From Adhaeretor mobilis (lineage in GTDB: Bacteria; Planctomycetota; Planctomycetia; Pirellulales; Lacipirellulaceae), in the NCBI RefSeq assembly GCF_007741515.1, contig NZ_CP036263.1, forward strand, positions 1,736,001-1,800,000: a stretch of DNA of 64,000 nt. The letters run 5' to 3'. The notes under the pieces are model-generated. The model searched no databases. It had not been told where the DNA came from and was given only the letters and a program-made list of their open reading frames with translations. A program made the position numbers and the translations under genes. Shown here piece by piece: positions 1 to 9,046 of this stretch (positions within the stretch are counted from its first letter, which is position 1; each line of letters opens with the position of its first letter).

Positions 1-61
1 CTGCAGCCAGTACTGTGCCGTGGGCCAAGGCTCCGACCAGCAATATTGAGTACCATTTCAT
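1..61 (-). CDS. Start of a secreted protein, cut by the window edge
   Basis: Reading leftwards from the ATG at 61, the frame stays open to base 1 and encodes MKWYSILLVGALAHGTVLAA. This looks like a complete signal peptide: a lysine near the start, a hydrophobic core and a small-residue cleavage region. The mature protein lies outside the window, so its function cannot be known. It has the same orientation as the sulfatase ending at 403, but about 340 bases separate them, so it may have its own promoter. No clear ribosome binding site is visible. The call rests only on 20 codons and could be chance. Confidence 0.4.
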   Translation of the reverse strand, partial: MKWYSILLVGALAHGTVLAA

Positions 62-402
62 GAAACTCTTGCTCATTCTATATGTTCGTGCTTCTGACCT
101 GCGAATCAGTCCCCTAAGGAACAATCTCCTGCGAGTCGTGTTGTCGAAATGGTTCTTAGTCCCGTTCGGCAAGGCAACCGTCCATTTGACATCCAACGGT
201 GCTTTCATGTGCTTAGCCAGTGGCTGACTCACCTAATCAGATTGGCCTTGTGCTGATAGACGAACTACTCAGCAGCCTAGTACTGTTCCGTTTCCAACCT
301 TGGCGATGATTTTCTCTACACGCTAGGCCGTAAGAGTTACTTTCTTAGTCGGCGGGTTAAAAGCTGTAGCCACTCGCAACCCGATTTAGTGCTGCTAATG
401 AA
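62..402. other. Intergenic stretch, nothing recognised
   Basis: No coding frame resembling a known family was seen on either strand. A 13-base string at 279-291 differs by one base from one at 9-21, which is probably chance. Confidence 0.5.
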
Positions 403-2493
403 CTATCTTTTCAAGCTAGGACTAGAGGGAGTCTGCGAATGGTGAGGCTGTGGCCGTACGCGTGGCACGGTGGCTGCCGTCAGCACGCGCACTTGGTTGA
501 TTTGATCGGAACCGGCAGTCAGCCTAAGCGTTAACCGTTTGGAGTTCTGCGAAATCTGGCATGCGTGTTTAGTGATTGCATTTGGTAGGGCGATTCGTTG
601 TGGGGGTGAATCAACCGACGAAAAGACAGGCTCCGCGAATGCGAGATAATCGCTCTCTTTGAGGCGTTCAGGCGACGAGAGGATTCCAACGATGGGGTCT
701 TTGAAATCTAGGACTACCTCAATCGACATTTGCTCCGGCGAGTCAGGCGGGTCGAAATGCACGAGAAAGCTATGAGCAACTTGACCCGCTGGAAGCTTTT
801 TCAAAGGGAATGCTCTCCTGTTTGCGTCATGGCCGGGCATACTCACTCCGTCCGATAGAATCGGCGTTTCGAGCGTGGCATATTGTCGCTCCACGAACAC
901 TGTTGCCCGATCAGCATGCTCAAATTGCCCCTCGACAATTTGGTAGCGATCTTCGTAGTCCACCTCTCCCAGACTATTGATTACAACTTCGCTAGGTTCC
1001 GCTGTCACTTCAACATCAGCCTCGACCTGTGCGTTTCGAATGGGGAAGATGCGAGATTCGAAGTCAGCGCCCTGTTTGCTTCGCTCGCAACTACTCAACC
1101 ACTCGTCAAGGCGATCTCGAAGCACCTTGCGCTTTATTTGGGCTTCACGTGTCGGGCCTTCCCGTAGAAGGTCGCATTGCTCGGTAGGATCATCCAAGAT
1201 GTCGTACAGTTCGTAACTCTCACCTTTGTCGGTTGAGATTAACTTGTGCTGATTATCCATTGCCATGCGGTGTGTTCGAAATGCAGAGCAAAACAGATAG
1301 TCTGGCGGACGTTCATCAGCTTCCTGATCGATTATCGGTAACAGAGACTTGCCATCGATCGGACGGTCATCGGGCATCGCAACTCCCCAAGCCTCAAGCA
1401 TGGTCGGCAATAGATCGTTTGTAGTCCCCATGGCCATGCTTACGTAGCCGGAGGTCGTACGCCCTGTCCATTCCAGCAACGTCGGCACGCGGATACCGCC
1501 TTCATAGAGCGATCTCTTCTTGCCGCGGAGGCCGCCAGTTGAGCCGATCTTTGGATCCTGCGGACCATTGTCTGAGGTAAAAACAATCAGTGTTTGCCTA
1601 TCGATCCCCAACTGCTTCACACGCTCGCGAATCTTTCCAATCTGCCGATCCATCTGGGTAATCGCTTCGCAGTAGCGTCGACGGGTCGGTGAAAGTCCCA
1701 ATCCGTCGTAGCTCGCATCGGGCGTTTCCATCAACGGAATATGAGGCGTAGAAAACCACACTGTAGCAAGAAATGGTCTAGGGTCGGCAGACGCGGCATC
1801 CAGGAAATGCAAGAACTGGTTTGCGATGATTTCCGACTCGTGGCGGTCATCAACACGCAGGTCATTTGGTACGCGAGTAGTAAGCAGAGCGTCACTCGGG
1901 CCAGTGAAGTAGGCTGCTTGAACGACTCGATGGTGAGGGAATACATCGTATGGATCGTAGGTTGGCATCCAGTTCTCGGATGAAAACACCGTGTCGTATC
2001 CATTGCACCAAGGTGGCGAGTAGTCTTGCGAGTTACCAACACGACCTCGCCGCATGTCGTAGGTGTGCTTGGTGAGCGATCCCACATGCCACTTGCCAAA
2101 GTGACCGGTCATGTATCCGAGCGATTTGGCAATTTCTGCAATCGTCAATTCTCGATTCCGAATTTTGCCGTGGTCGCCATGCATCTGAGGTCCGTTGATG
2201 CCGTGTCGTGCCCCGTGCCGACCAGAAAGCATGCTGGCCCTCGTTGGACTACAGACAGGCGACGCCGCGTAGAAACGATCAAACCGCATGCCTGCGGCGG
2301 ACATTTTCGCCAAGTTCGGTGTTTTTAAAATGGGATCGCCTGAGTAAGTATTCCCAGCAGATCGGTTCATAGGATACTCGACGTCCCCCCATCCCAGGTC
2401 GTCAGCCATCAGTACGATCACGTTCGGCGTCATCGAATAGCCCGGATAGACCAATATTCCCAATACTGCAAAACTATAGAGATAGGATTTCAT
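403..2493 (-). CDS. Secreted sulfatase (formylglycine-dependent, S1 family)
   Basis: Predicted periplasmic or secreted hydrolase of sulfate esters, probably on polysaccharides. Residues 1-20 form a signal peptide. The mature part opens with PNVIVLMADDLGWGDVEY, whose paired aspartates bind the catalytic calcium. The activation motif CSPTR starts at Cys81, the residue converted to formylglycine by the family's maturation enzyme, and is followed by ASMLSGRHG. A second metal-site segment, FTSDNGP, lies mid-protein. The roughly 200 residues after the catalytic domain form a C-terminal extension that I do not recognise. The ATG overlaps the stop of the upstream lipoprotein gene by 4 bases (ATGA), which suggests translational coupling. 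It is the last clear gene of the ECF sigma operon. The exact substrate cannot be read from the sequence. Confidence 0.93.
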   Translation of the reverse strand: MKSYLYSFAVLGILVYPGYSMTPNVIVLMADDLGWGDVEYPMNRSAGNTYSGDPILKTPNLAKMSAAGMRFDRFYAASPVCSPTRASMLSGRHGARHGINGPQMHGDHGKIRNRELTIAEIAKSLGYMTGHFGKWHVGSLTKHTYDMRRGRVGNSQDYSPPWCNGYDTVFSSENWMPTYDPYDVFPHHRVVQAAYFTGPSDALLTTRVPNDLRVDDRHESEIIANQFLHFLDAASADPRPFLATVWFSTPHIPLMETPDASYDGLGLSPTRRRYCEAITQMDRQIGKIRERVKQLGIDRQTLIVFTSDNGPQDPKIGSTGGLRGKKRSLYEGGIRVPTLLEWTGRTTSGYVSMAMGTTNDLLPTMLEAWGVAMPDDRPIDGKSLLPIIDQEADERPPDYLFCSAFRTHRMAMDNQHKLISTDKGESYELYDILDDPTEQCDLLREGPTREAQIKRKVLRDRLDEWLSSCERSKQGADFESRIFPIRNAQVEADVEVTAEPSEVVINSLGEVDYEDRYQIVEGQFEHADRATVFVERQYATLETPILSDGVSMPGHDANRRAFPLKKLPAGQVAHSFLVHFDPPDSPEQMSIEVVLDFKDPIVGILSSPERLKESDYLAFAEPVFSSVDSPPQRIALPNAITKHACQISQNSKRLTLRLTAGSDQINQVRVLTAATVPRVRPQPHHSQTPSSPSLKR

Positions 2494-3227
2494 TGACTTA
2501 GATACATTCCCTTCGCAGGTCTTGCAGCATTTCGGCCTGTTCGGTTTGCTCGTCTCCGAGATATCCGAAGCTGAATGCCTCTATCTCCATCTACGGGAGT
2601 AATTTCCTCACCCAAAACAGTGCCGTTCTCGATATCGTCTCCTAATGACTCCTTGTCCGAAGTGACTCTTATCCGGTAGAGGCCGGTCTGGACGCCACGA
2701 ACGATGCCGCGGAGTTCGCTTGGTGTATCGGACTCGCTTAACCCCAACACCGCCCTTCCGTTATGGTCGGTAGTTCCAGTCGCAGGTGCTAAGGAAGCCT
2801 CCATGGACTGCTCTGGAACCAGTGTGATGAGTGCGTTTCGAAGAGGTCGCCCGTCGAGCATCACATTTGCATGGAGTTGGAAGATTCCAATACGATCCGA
2901 ATAGATGTTGGTTAAACGCCGGCTGATTTCCTGTTTATCGATGCTGCCGTTGCCGTCCTGATCATACTTGCGTTTGCTGCTTGCTATGGCTGGACAGTTG
3001 GATACTTCGTCGTCGGAAAGGGAACCGTCAGAGTTCTCGTCGTACTGATCCATCAAATTCTGTGCAACTTCGTCCGGAACAACTTCTGGCGCATCAACTC
3101 TAGATGGACCGGACGAGCAACCGGTAGCAATGACAACACAGATAGTCGCCAACCATCTAATGAGCATCTTGTAAGAGTTTTTGGATCGATACATCCAATT
3201 AACACTGCATGCTGGCTCAGAGTCCAC
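2490..3227 (-). CDS. EF-hand lipoprotein with a carboxypeptidase-regulatory-like domain
   Basis: Predicted membrane-anchored lipoprotein: a hydrophobic stretch ends in ATGCSS, a lipobox with Cys37. Next come two calcium-binding EF-hand-like loops, DENSDGSLSDDE and DQDGNGSIDKQE. The C-terminal half (LDGRPLRNALITLVPEQS and following) resembles the beta-sandwich of the carboxypeptidase-regulatory/transthyretin-like lipoproteins common in planctomycetes. The start is set by GAGGAGG six bases before a GTG at 3227, inside the end of the preceding gene; ATG codons at 3194 and 3167 would give a shorter, more typical signal peptide but lack a ribosome site. It overlaps both neighbours and so is surely co-transcribed. 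Such lipoproteins usually follow DUF1559 genes; the exact role is unknown. Confidence 0.82.
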   Translation of the reverse strand: MDSEPACSVNWMYRSKNSYKMLIRWLATICVVIATGCSSGPSRVDAPEVVPDEVAQNLMDQYDENSDGSLSDDEVSNCPAIASSKRKYDQDGNGSIDKQEISRRLTNIYSDRIGIFQLHANVMLDGRPLRNALITLVPEQSMEASLAPATGTTDHNGRAVLGLSESDTPSELRGIVRGVQTGLYRIRVTSDKESLGDDIENGTVLGEEITPVDGDRGIQLRISRRRANRTGRNAARPAKGMYLSQ

Positions 3228-4194
3228 TGACTACCTCCTCTCCATTTCGCGATCCAATCGCGACATAAACGGCTTCTTCAACATCGTAACTTACGAAGCG
3301 AATTCCACCGTCGATAAACGCCATTTGCAGACCGCCAGGGTGAGCGCTTCCAAACCTTCTGCGAAGATCCGCACCTGGTCGATCCTGCGCAGGCGGCCAG
3401 AAATCGGGATGGGTCGATCGATACAGATCGGAGTCGACTCCACAGAACGGATTTTGGTTATCGCCAATATCCTCACCATTCTCGTACATATCAGGGTTCA
3501 CAAACTTCTCGCCTATTATTAGCGTGTGGCTCGTGCCATCCGTTATTTGCCGGAGTTCAACGGCACTGCGTTGGTGGATCACACCATTTCGTTCTGCATC
3601 AATATTTCGCCAGCTAAATCCCTCGCTAGCCGCATAACTTTTTGGGAACGGCGCATTGGATGACCATGGAAGGCTTCCACGGTTTCCTGCGTAGTCGCTC
3701 CTTGCGGATTCATTGATTTGCGTCCCGTACTTCCTGTAGTTGTAAGTATCAGGAACAGTAATTGGACTACGACGTGATGGGCAGTAAAGGGACGCTACAT
3801 TGGATTTCGCGAGAACCCTCGTCGCGTCAACTCGATCTTGGCCATCAGTCCCTGCGCCTAGATCGAAAAGTGACTGATTTTCTACGTAGGGCAGAATCGT
3901 GAAGCGCCATCCCCCTGGCTGATCTGGGCCAAATCCGCGGTCCGCATCGCCAATCCATCCGTAACTCCAGCCACCCGTTGGTAGGTGCCCCAAAGCTGAT
4001 TCGTGGTTCAAACACCCAATCGACAACTGCTTGAGATTGTTCTGGCATTGCGTGCGGCGAGCAGACTCCCGAGCAGCTTGCACGGCCGGTAACAACAGAG
4101 AGACTAGAACGCCAATGATGGCGATCACGACGAGCAGTTCTACTAGAGTAAACGCTCGATCAAGTCGAATTGGCTTACGGCTTGTGACTTGCAT
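3217..4194 (-). CDS. DUF1559 pseudopilin-like protein
   Basis: The N terminus carries a type IV pilin/type II secretion pseudopilin signal, AFTLVELLVVIAIIGVLVSL, with the conserved Glu at position +5 of the mature form. It is followed by LLPAVQAARESARRTQCQNNL, the hallmark of the DUF1559 family that is greatly expanded in planctomycetes. The C terminus has the usual family ending (HPGGLQMAFIDGGIRFVS). The start was chosen at the ATG preceded by CGGAGG four bases upstream; the open frame extends further but without support. The gene lies between the FecR-like gene (335 bases upstream) and the lipoprotein, whose start it overlaps. The molecular role of DUF1559 proteins is not established; a cell-surface or envelope fibre role is inferred from the pilin-like end. 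Confidence 0.9.
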   Translation of the reverse strand: MQVTSRKPIRLDRAFTLVELLVVIAIIGVLVSLLLPAVQAARESARRTQCQNNLKQLSIGCLNHESALGHLPTGGWSYGWIGDADRGFGPDQPGGWRFTILPYVENQSLFDLGAGTDGQDRVDATRVLAKSNVASLYCPSRRSPITVPDTYNYRKYGTQINESARSDYAGNRGSLPWSSNAPFPKSYAASEGFSWRNIDAERNGVIHQRSAVELRQITDGTSHTLIIGEKFVNPDMYENGEDIGDNQNPFCGVDSDLYRSTHPDFWPPAQDRPGADLRRRFGSAHPGGLQMAFIDGGIRFVSYDVEEAVYVAIGSRNGEEVVSGL

Positions 4195-4529
4195 TGTGCC
4201 TCCGAGTGGATTTATCAATCCCGAAACCTCTCGCGATCGCAACAGCCCTTGCAAGCTGACTATTCGTAAACGATTCATCGATAAGTTCCGAACGGGTAGG
4301 ATTGCTGCGTCAATTTGAGCGCAAGCGATTCAGTAGAATTTCAAAACACGGTGGCTCATTCAAACGAACGCTGAACGGAAGAGCTGCTCCATACGGTGGC
4401 GAGTGTATTTGTCGCTTTCGAAGTGATTCGCGTTCATCACAGACGAGCAGCTTAGTTAAGTCGATCGCTCGCATGACCTTAGAAAAGACTTGAATTTCCT
4501 CTTGGAGTATTGATCAAGGTGCTAAAAGT

Positions 4530-6149
4530 TTAATGGAGAGGGATTGCAATGATCCCATAGGTTCCAAAGTCCTCCTTCGCATTCCGAGCCCCGAGCGTTA
4601 GCGAACTTGGACAGCTTACTTTTCGTCTCCAAACGGAAAACGTAGCGTCAATGCGACGTCCCGGGCCCTTACCTAACCTCATTCGTGAATTGCCGCTAGC
4701 TGGTTTCGCATTTGATCTTTTTCTCGTACGATCAAGCCCAACCGTATGGACAGTTTTCTCGAAGTCGCGTAGTAGCCAATCAGGAGGGTTGTCTAATTGA
4801 TTCAATAGTAGAAAGACAAAACACGGGCGTGCCAGTCGCACTTCGACAAGTAGTCTGCGATTAAGTTTGTCGTCAAATGGCACCTTGACGTAGTCACCAC
4901 CGACGAGAAAGCTTGGTAGCCCAGACTTGCTGACGCCGTTCCACTCGTAGCCTCTGTCAGTAGCCGTCGGTGCGTCTTCTCTGAATCCACCAGGCACCAC
5001 TTCATATACCAGGCCGCTGTTGGACGACACACCCGAAATGGTCATCCCGACGCCGCTACTGTACTTCTCAAGCTGAGCGACATTATCAAGCGGGATTCGA
5101 GCCATGACGGTCTGCCCATCACTTCCCTTAACAGCGCGGGCTGCCTGGTTTTCGACCAGGACGCATTGCTCCATTCCCGAGGTGGTGTTCTTGGCGTAAA
5201 GCTGAACACTACCTCTTGCTACAGCAACATCAGTCGATTGATCTCGTCGGACTGTGACACCAAACTCTGTTCCAAGATCCTGGACATCAATCAGGGGTGT
5301 TTCTACCACGAAGCCAGGTTGCGAAACCTCCGCAGACATTGTGCCATTCCAAACACGACACCGGTCCGTTCCGAGCACGCTTAGCCGAGCTGGAGCGTGA
5401 GCAGTTCCGATAGTACCGTCGCCGAAGCGCAGCTCAACAGTACCATCGTCGATGTGTACACGCTCGCCAGGGCTTATCTGGTCGCCAACAAATAGCCGTC
5501 GACCAACTCCACTGTCTGACCGGATAAGCGCTTGATACGAAGCGGCTGTAATGACCGCGCCAAGCGGACTCTGGCGAGTCCTTAAAAACAGACCAAGAAC
5601 ACCACACAACGTCGCGAGAAGTAGTACGCACGCCACGGGAACTCGGGCGTTACTGAGCCACCTAAGCCCACCCCGCATGAACCCGTCGCTAGGCAACTCT
5701 ATTCGCCTGACTCGCTGCCCCATCTGAGAAAAAAGTGCCATCAGAAAGAGGACGCAGGAGTTGGCATAAGTGGTAACCCGACGTCGATAAGTCGGGACGT
5801 TCGAAGTGGCGTGTTGCTCCAGGGCACGATTGGCGACCTTCTGTGGGATTTCTTTTAACTGGGCTTTGCAACTCGCACTTGCATGGGCATCCCCTACAGG
5901 GCATTCAGACGCGGCGTCTGCTTGACTTGCAGCAGCAAGTGTGATGACTCGAAGAGCCACGCTGTCGTAAGCGTACGAAGCGAAAACTTCCGCTGCGTCG
6001 TCACTCGACACGAGCAGCTCTTGCAGTTCTTCGCGCTCTTCACCCGAGACAACTCCATCAAACAACTTGCAAGTAAGCGTCAGGCAGCGATCAGCTTCAG
6101 CGTTGGTGTTTTTAGATTCCATCGATTCCATATGCCAAGTTTCTGTCAT
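4530..6149 (-). CDS. FecR-domain protein, probable anti-sigma or sensor partner
   Basis: This protein probably controls the sigma factor encoded just upstream. The N-terminal ~75 residues (LFDGVVSGEEREELQELL) resemble the cytoplasmic anti-sigma segment of planctomycete FecR proteins. A membrane segment, VPVACVLLLATLCGVLGLFL, follows at about residues 170-190. The FecR domain comes next (VHIDDGTVELRFGDGT, TPLIDVQDLGTEFGV, VARGSVQLY). The last ~200 residues are an extracytoplasmic tail that may bind a ligand and that I cannot assign. Only 13 bases separate it from the sigma gene. In the classical Fec system such a protein relays an outer-membrane signal; here no TonB receptor is present, so the signal is unknown. 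Confidence 0.85.
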   Translation of the reverse strand: MTETWHMESMESKNTNAEADRCLTLTCKLFDGVVSGEEREELQELLVSSDDAAEVFASYAYDSVALRVITLAAASQADAASECPVGDAHASASCKAQLKEIPQKVANRALEQHATSNVPTYRRRVTTYANSCVLFLMALFSQMGQRVRRIELPSDGFMRGGLRWLSNARVPVACVLLLATLCGVLGLFLRTRQSPLGAVITAASYQALIRSDSGVGRRLFVGDQISPGERVHIDDGTVELRFGDGTIGTAHAPARLSVLGTDRCRVWNGTMSAEVSQPGFVVETPLIDVQDLGTEFGVTVRRDQSTDVAVARGSVQLYAKNTTSGMEQCVLVENQAARAVKGSDGQTVMARIPLDNVAQLEKYSSGVGMTISGVSSNSGLVYEVVPGGFREDAPTATDRGYEWNGVSKSGLPSFLVGGDYVKVPFDDKLNRRLLVEVRLARPCFVFLLLNQLDNPPDWLLRDFEKTVHTVGLDRTRKRSNAKPASGNSRMRLGKGPGRRIDATFSVWRRKVSCPSSLTLGARNAKEDFGTYGIIAIPLH

Positions 6150-6162
6150 TTGTTTGTAAACG

Positions 6163-6744
6163 TCACTGCATCCTTAACTTTGAAGTGACACACTTTGTCA
6201 ACGCTCTACGTAACCGCCACAACATCTGATGCAAGGAGTTGGCAGTCCGATTCATTTCGGTGGCGATTGTAACAATCGATGCCTCGGCCATGTACCGACG
6301 CTCAATCAGATTGCGATGCTCTCTTGGTAATCCTTCAACGCACTCTTGCAGTGCAGCAATCCGCTCGCTGCTTGTCACGTCTCCTTCCAACAACTTGGCC
6401 TCAACACGCTCTAAAGCGTCTCCACTTAGCAGCATCTCCTGTCGTCCAACTCGGCGACGATGCCCGAGCACCTCGTAGCGCGCAATCGCGAACGCCCAAC
6501 TCGTGAAATCAGTTCCACGCTCGAACTTCGAGAATTGATCCCATAGCTTAAGCCTCGTTTCCTGCATCAAATCATCAGCAGACGCAATACGCCCTGTAGC
6601 GCTCAAGAAAAACGCCAGCAGGCGTCGCTCGCAAACGCTCAAAAGCCGCAAGAACTCACTTGTATCCTCCGGCGACATGCAACGCCTTTGATTGCTTGTG
6701 GAAGGTGGTTGAGCAGGGGGATGTGTACGTGCAGATGAATTCAT
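6163..6744 (-). CDS. ECF-family RNA polymerase sigma factor (planctomycete type)
   Basis: Alternative sigma factor with region 2 (DDLMQETRLKLWDQFSKFERG and TDFTSWAFAIARYEVLGHRR) and region 4 (LPREHRNLIERRYMAEASIVTIATEMNRTANSLHQMLWRLRRAL, a helix-turn-helix). This pattern matches the sigma-70 subgroup found in Rhodopirellula and Verrucomicrobium relatives, usually paired with a FecR-domain protein as here. The start is uncertain: I took the ATG at 6744; a GTG at 6786 and an ATG at 6678 are also possible, and the last gives the most usual N terminus. The gene heads the minus-strand operon, so the sulfatase at its end may belong to this sigma factor's response. No promoter could be assigned with confidence. 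Confidence 0.92.
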   Translation of the reverse strand: MNSSARTHPPAQPPSTSNQRRCMSPEDTSEFLRLLSVCERRLLAFFLSATGRIASADDLMQETRLKLWDQFSKFERGTDFTSWAFAIARYEVLGHRRRVGRQEMLLSGDALERVEAKLLEGDVTSSERIAALQECVEGLPREHRNLIERRYMAEASIVTIATEMNRTANSLHQMLWRLRRALTKCVTSKLRMQ

Positions 6745-7299
6745 CGGTGAGGGGGTACCATAGCCAGAAGCCACAACAAGTAGCACACAAGAGATAAGCG
6801 CTTTCGCAACCTAATCTTACGCGCAAATTATTGCTTCCCCCAAAATATTCTTTTTACCTTGAAATATACGCAACTATGCAAGTTCGCCGCTGCAGGACTG
6901 CGTAGAACCGATAGTCACGAAGAAGTTATCTGCGGAAACGCCGCGGACGGGGCTATTTCGATTCCATGCTCAATTGTTTGAATCTCGAAGACTGCACGAT
7001 TTCATACCTGCAAGTAGAGTAAAGAAGCACTCCACATCGCTTTCATCCTTGCACTAGCGACCGAAAATAGTCCGAGAAACTGAAAAATGGCCCGTAAGTT
7101 TTAGCCATTCCAGCGCTTCTCCTAAGTGACAGAAGATATTTCTCGTTTGAAAGCTCCCTGGTTGAGTGAGGTCAGTCAACTCCGCAATGTCAATAATGTT
7201 GAGGAAGTAGATACTATCGGACTGTATCACTCGATGTTGTCAATCAACGACATAACGACAGGTCGTGGCCAACCGACGCTGAAACTTTTCTTTTATTCT
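6745..7299. other. Divergent intergenic region
   Basis: About 550 bases between the minus-strand sigma operon and the plus-strand PEP-CTERM gene. It must contain both promoters. It includes an AT-rich part at 6815-6880, but I could not single out convincing -35/-10 boxes. No RNA gene was recognised. Confidence 0.4.
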
Positions 7300-8790
7300 A
7301 TGGAGACGAAAGTGATTAAATGCTATCGATTCACAGCTGCATTGCTTTCTGCTGTGACAGCAAGTCAAGTATTCGCACAGACCGCTAGTTTCGATTTCGG
7401 AAGGGACGAAGAGCCAACTGCCTTTCAGCAAGTTGGTTGGACGCAGTTTGAAGTGGAACCTTCGCCAGTAAATGGGTCACGGACTTCCCCGCCAGACGCA
7501 ACTACCGGCTGGACGGTCACAGGCAATCCAAACGAGTACTTCACTCCCAATGCCCCCAGGAATCGCGACCCTTTACTCGCTACGCAAGGTGGAACGTTCA
7601 CGCTTGCCGATGTGTACGTCGATTTCCTGACAGGTCAGGAGAGCCTTGCGATCGTCGATCTGACTCCGGGCGAAACGTACGATGTTCAGTTCATCATGTA
7701 TGACGCCGATGGAAGCGATGGCCGTACTCAAACGGTATTCGACGTCACCAACGGTGCCAACGACTTACTCGGTACGTCTACAGGTCCCGGCGGGGGGCTT
7801 AGCCTGAATAGCGATCTGGATTTCTCGGTTGTTGGGACAGGGCTTTCGCCCGACAGCAATGGCGAGCTTCATTTCTTATTCGAGAACAGCGAAACGGGCA
7901 ACCGGTCGCTGGTAAACGGCGTGGTGGTAACTGGAGTTACAAGTTTGCAGACATCGAGCTTCGATCTTGGAGTTGAAGACGACAACAGCGCATTTCAGCA
8001 ATCCGGATGGACACAATTCGAACTGCTCGGAGGTGCCGATGGACCGCAAACCTCCCCGGTTGATGCAGAGACGGGTTGGTCGCTTCAATTCGCTCCTCCG
8101 ATAGCTCAAGATGAGCTAGCTGGCCGAAATCGTGACCCGCTGGATGCAACAACTGGTGGGACGCTTACGCTTGATGATGTCTATATCGACTTCGTCACTG
8201 GACTCGAAACATTGTCGATCAACAATCTGGACCCAGCCAAGCAGTACGACGTCCAGCTGATCATGTTCGACGACAATGCGAGCGACGGTCGTACGCAAAC
8301 GGTCACAAACATCACCGACAGTGCAAGCGACCTACTCGGCACAGGCACAGGTCCCGGCGGCGGGTCGAGCTTGACGAGCGATCTCGATTTTTCAGTCTTC
8401 GGGACTGGGCTATCACCTGACAGCAATGGCGATCTTACTTTCTTATTCGCCAATAGCGATACGGTAGATCGGTCGCTGGTGAACGGACTGATTATCACCG
8501 AAGTCGAGTCCCTCGCCTCTGCAGACTTCGACGGTAACGAGGATGTTGATGGCGCGGACTTACTGACTTGGCAACAAGGCTTAGGGTTGGCGGGACAGAC
8601 TGATAACACAAACGGCGACGCCAACGGCGACGGCGATATCGATAATGCTGACTTAATCATCTGGCAAAATCAGTATGGCACGAGTCCTGGAACGCAGTCT
8701 GCGTTCACTGTCGTGCCCGAACCTTCCTCCCTTGCACTGTGCATCGTGGTGGGGATGACTGTGGCGGGCTTAAGAAACCGCAGGGAATGA
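7300..8790 (+). CDS. Secreted PEP-CTERM protein with two FDFG-type repeat domains
   Basis: Predicted exported surface protein. From the ATG at 7300 a signal peptide runs to SQVFAQ. Two homologous domains of about 185 residues follow, each opening with SFDFG or SFDLG, containing NRDPL, a TLDDVYxDF element and a YDVQxIMxD element, and ending in SLVNG. Then come two dockerin-like calcium loops (DFDGNEDVDGADLLTWQQ and DANGDGDIDNADLIIWQ) and the PEP-CTERM tail VVPEPSSLALCIVVG with a basic end. In other bacteria such tails are processed by an exosortase, which is not in this window. The frame is open from 7126, but the 7300 start fits the signal peptide. The second domain and tail are identical to part of the gene at 9845. 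Function unknown; probably structural or ligand binding. Confidence 0.85.
   Translation: METKVIKCYRFTAALLSAVTASQVFAQTASFDFGRDEEPTAFQQVGWTQFEVEPSPVNGSRTSPPDATTGWTVTGNPNEYFTPNAPRNRDPLLATQGGTFTLADVYVDFLTGQESLAIVDLTPGETYDVQFIMYDADGSDGRTQTVFDVTNGANDLLGTSTGPGGGLSLNSDLDFSVVGTGLSPDSNGELHFLFENSETGNRSLVNGVVVTGVTSLQTSSFDLGVEDDNSAFQQSGWTQFELLGGADGPQTSPVDAETGWSLQFAPPIAQDELAGRNRDPLDATTGGTLTLDDVYIDFVTGLETLSINNLDPAKQYDVQLIMFDDNASDGRTQTVTNITDSASDLLGTGTGPGGGSSLTSDLDFSVFGTGLSPDSNGDLTFLFANSDTVDRSLVNGLIITEVESLASADFDGNEDVDGADLLTWQQGLGLAGQTDNTNGDANGDGDIDNADLIIWQNQYGTSPGTQSAFTVVPEPSSLALCIVVGMTVAGLRNRRE
8121..8760 (+). repeat. Direct repeat, copy A (640 bp, no differences seen)
   Basis: This stretch is repeated at 11008-11647. 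It spans most of one FDFG-type domain, the dockerin-like loops and the PEP-CTERM tail. The match starts and stops abruptly inside two different genes, as expected from recent gene conversion or segmental duplication. Confidence 0.88.
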
Positions 8791-9046
8791 CAAAGGCTCT
8801 TTGGCCGCGGTCGGCGAGTCTAGGGCAGTTGCTCGCCGTCCGCTGCCGGTCGGCTCGGAATTGTAGTGTCATGGGTGAGCTTCAATTGCAGGGTTAACTC
8901 ATGCGTCGGCACTTGTCTGCATTGAGGACAAGTTGCCCGCAACCATTACCTTGGTTCCGAAAACCGAGTTGAGTTGATTGGGCTGAGTGCGTTCTTGCGT
9001 CATTGTACTTATTCATTTTCATTACTACAAAAAGGGGAGGCTAATG

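Noticed and set aside
9-291. 13-base string at 9-21 resembling one at 279-291
   Set aside because: One mismatch over 13 bases, no element between them; probably chance.
8181-8660. Long open frame on the minus strand (also at 11068-11547)
   Set aside because: It is the complement of the repeated PEP-CTERM gene; its composition (Ser/Pro-rich) is typical of a shadow frame and it repeats only because the DNA does.
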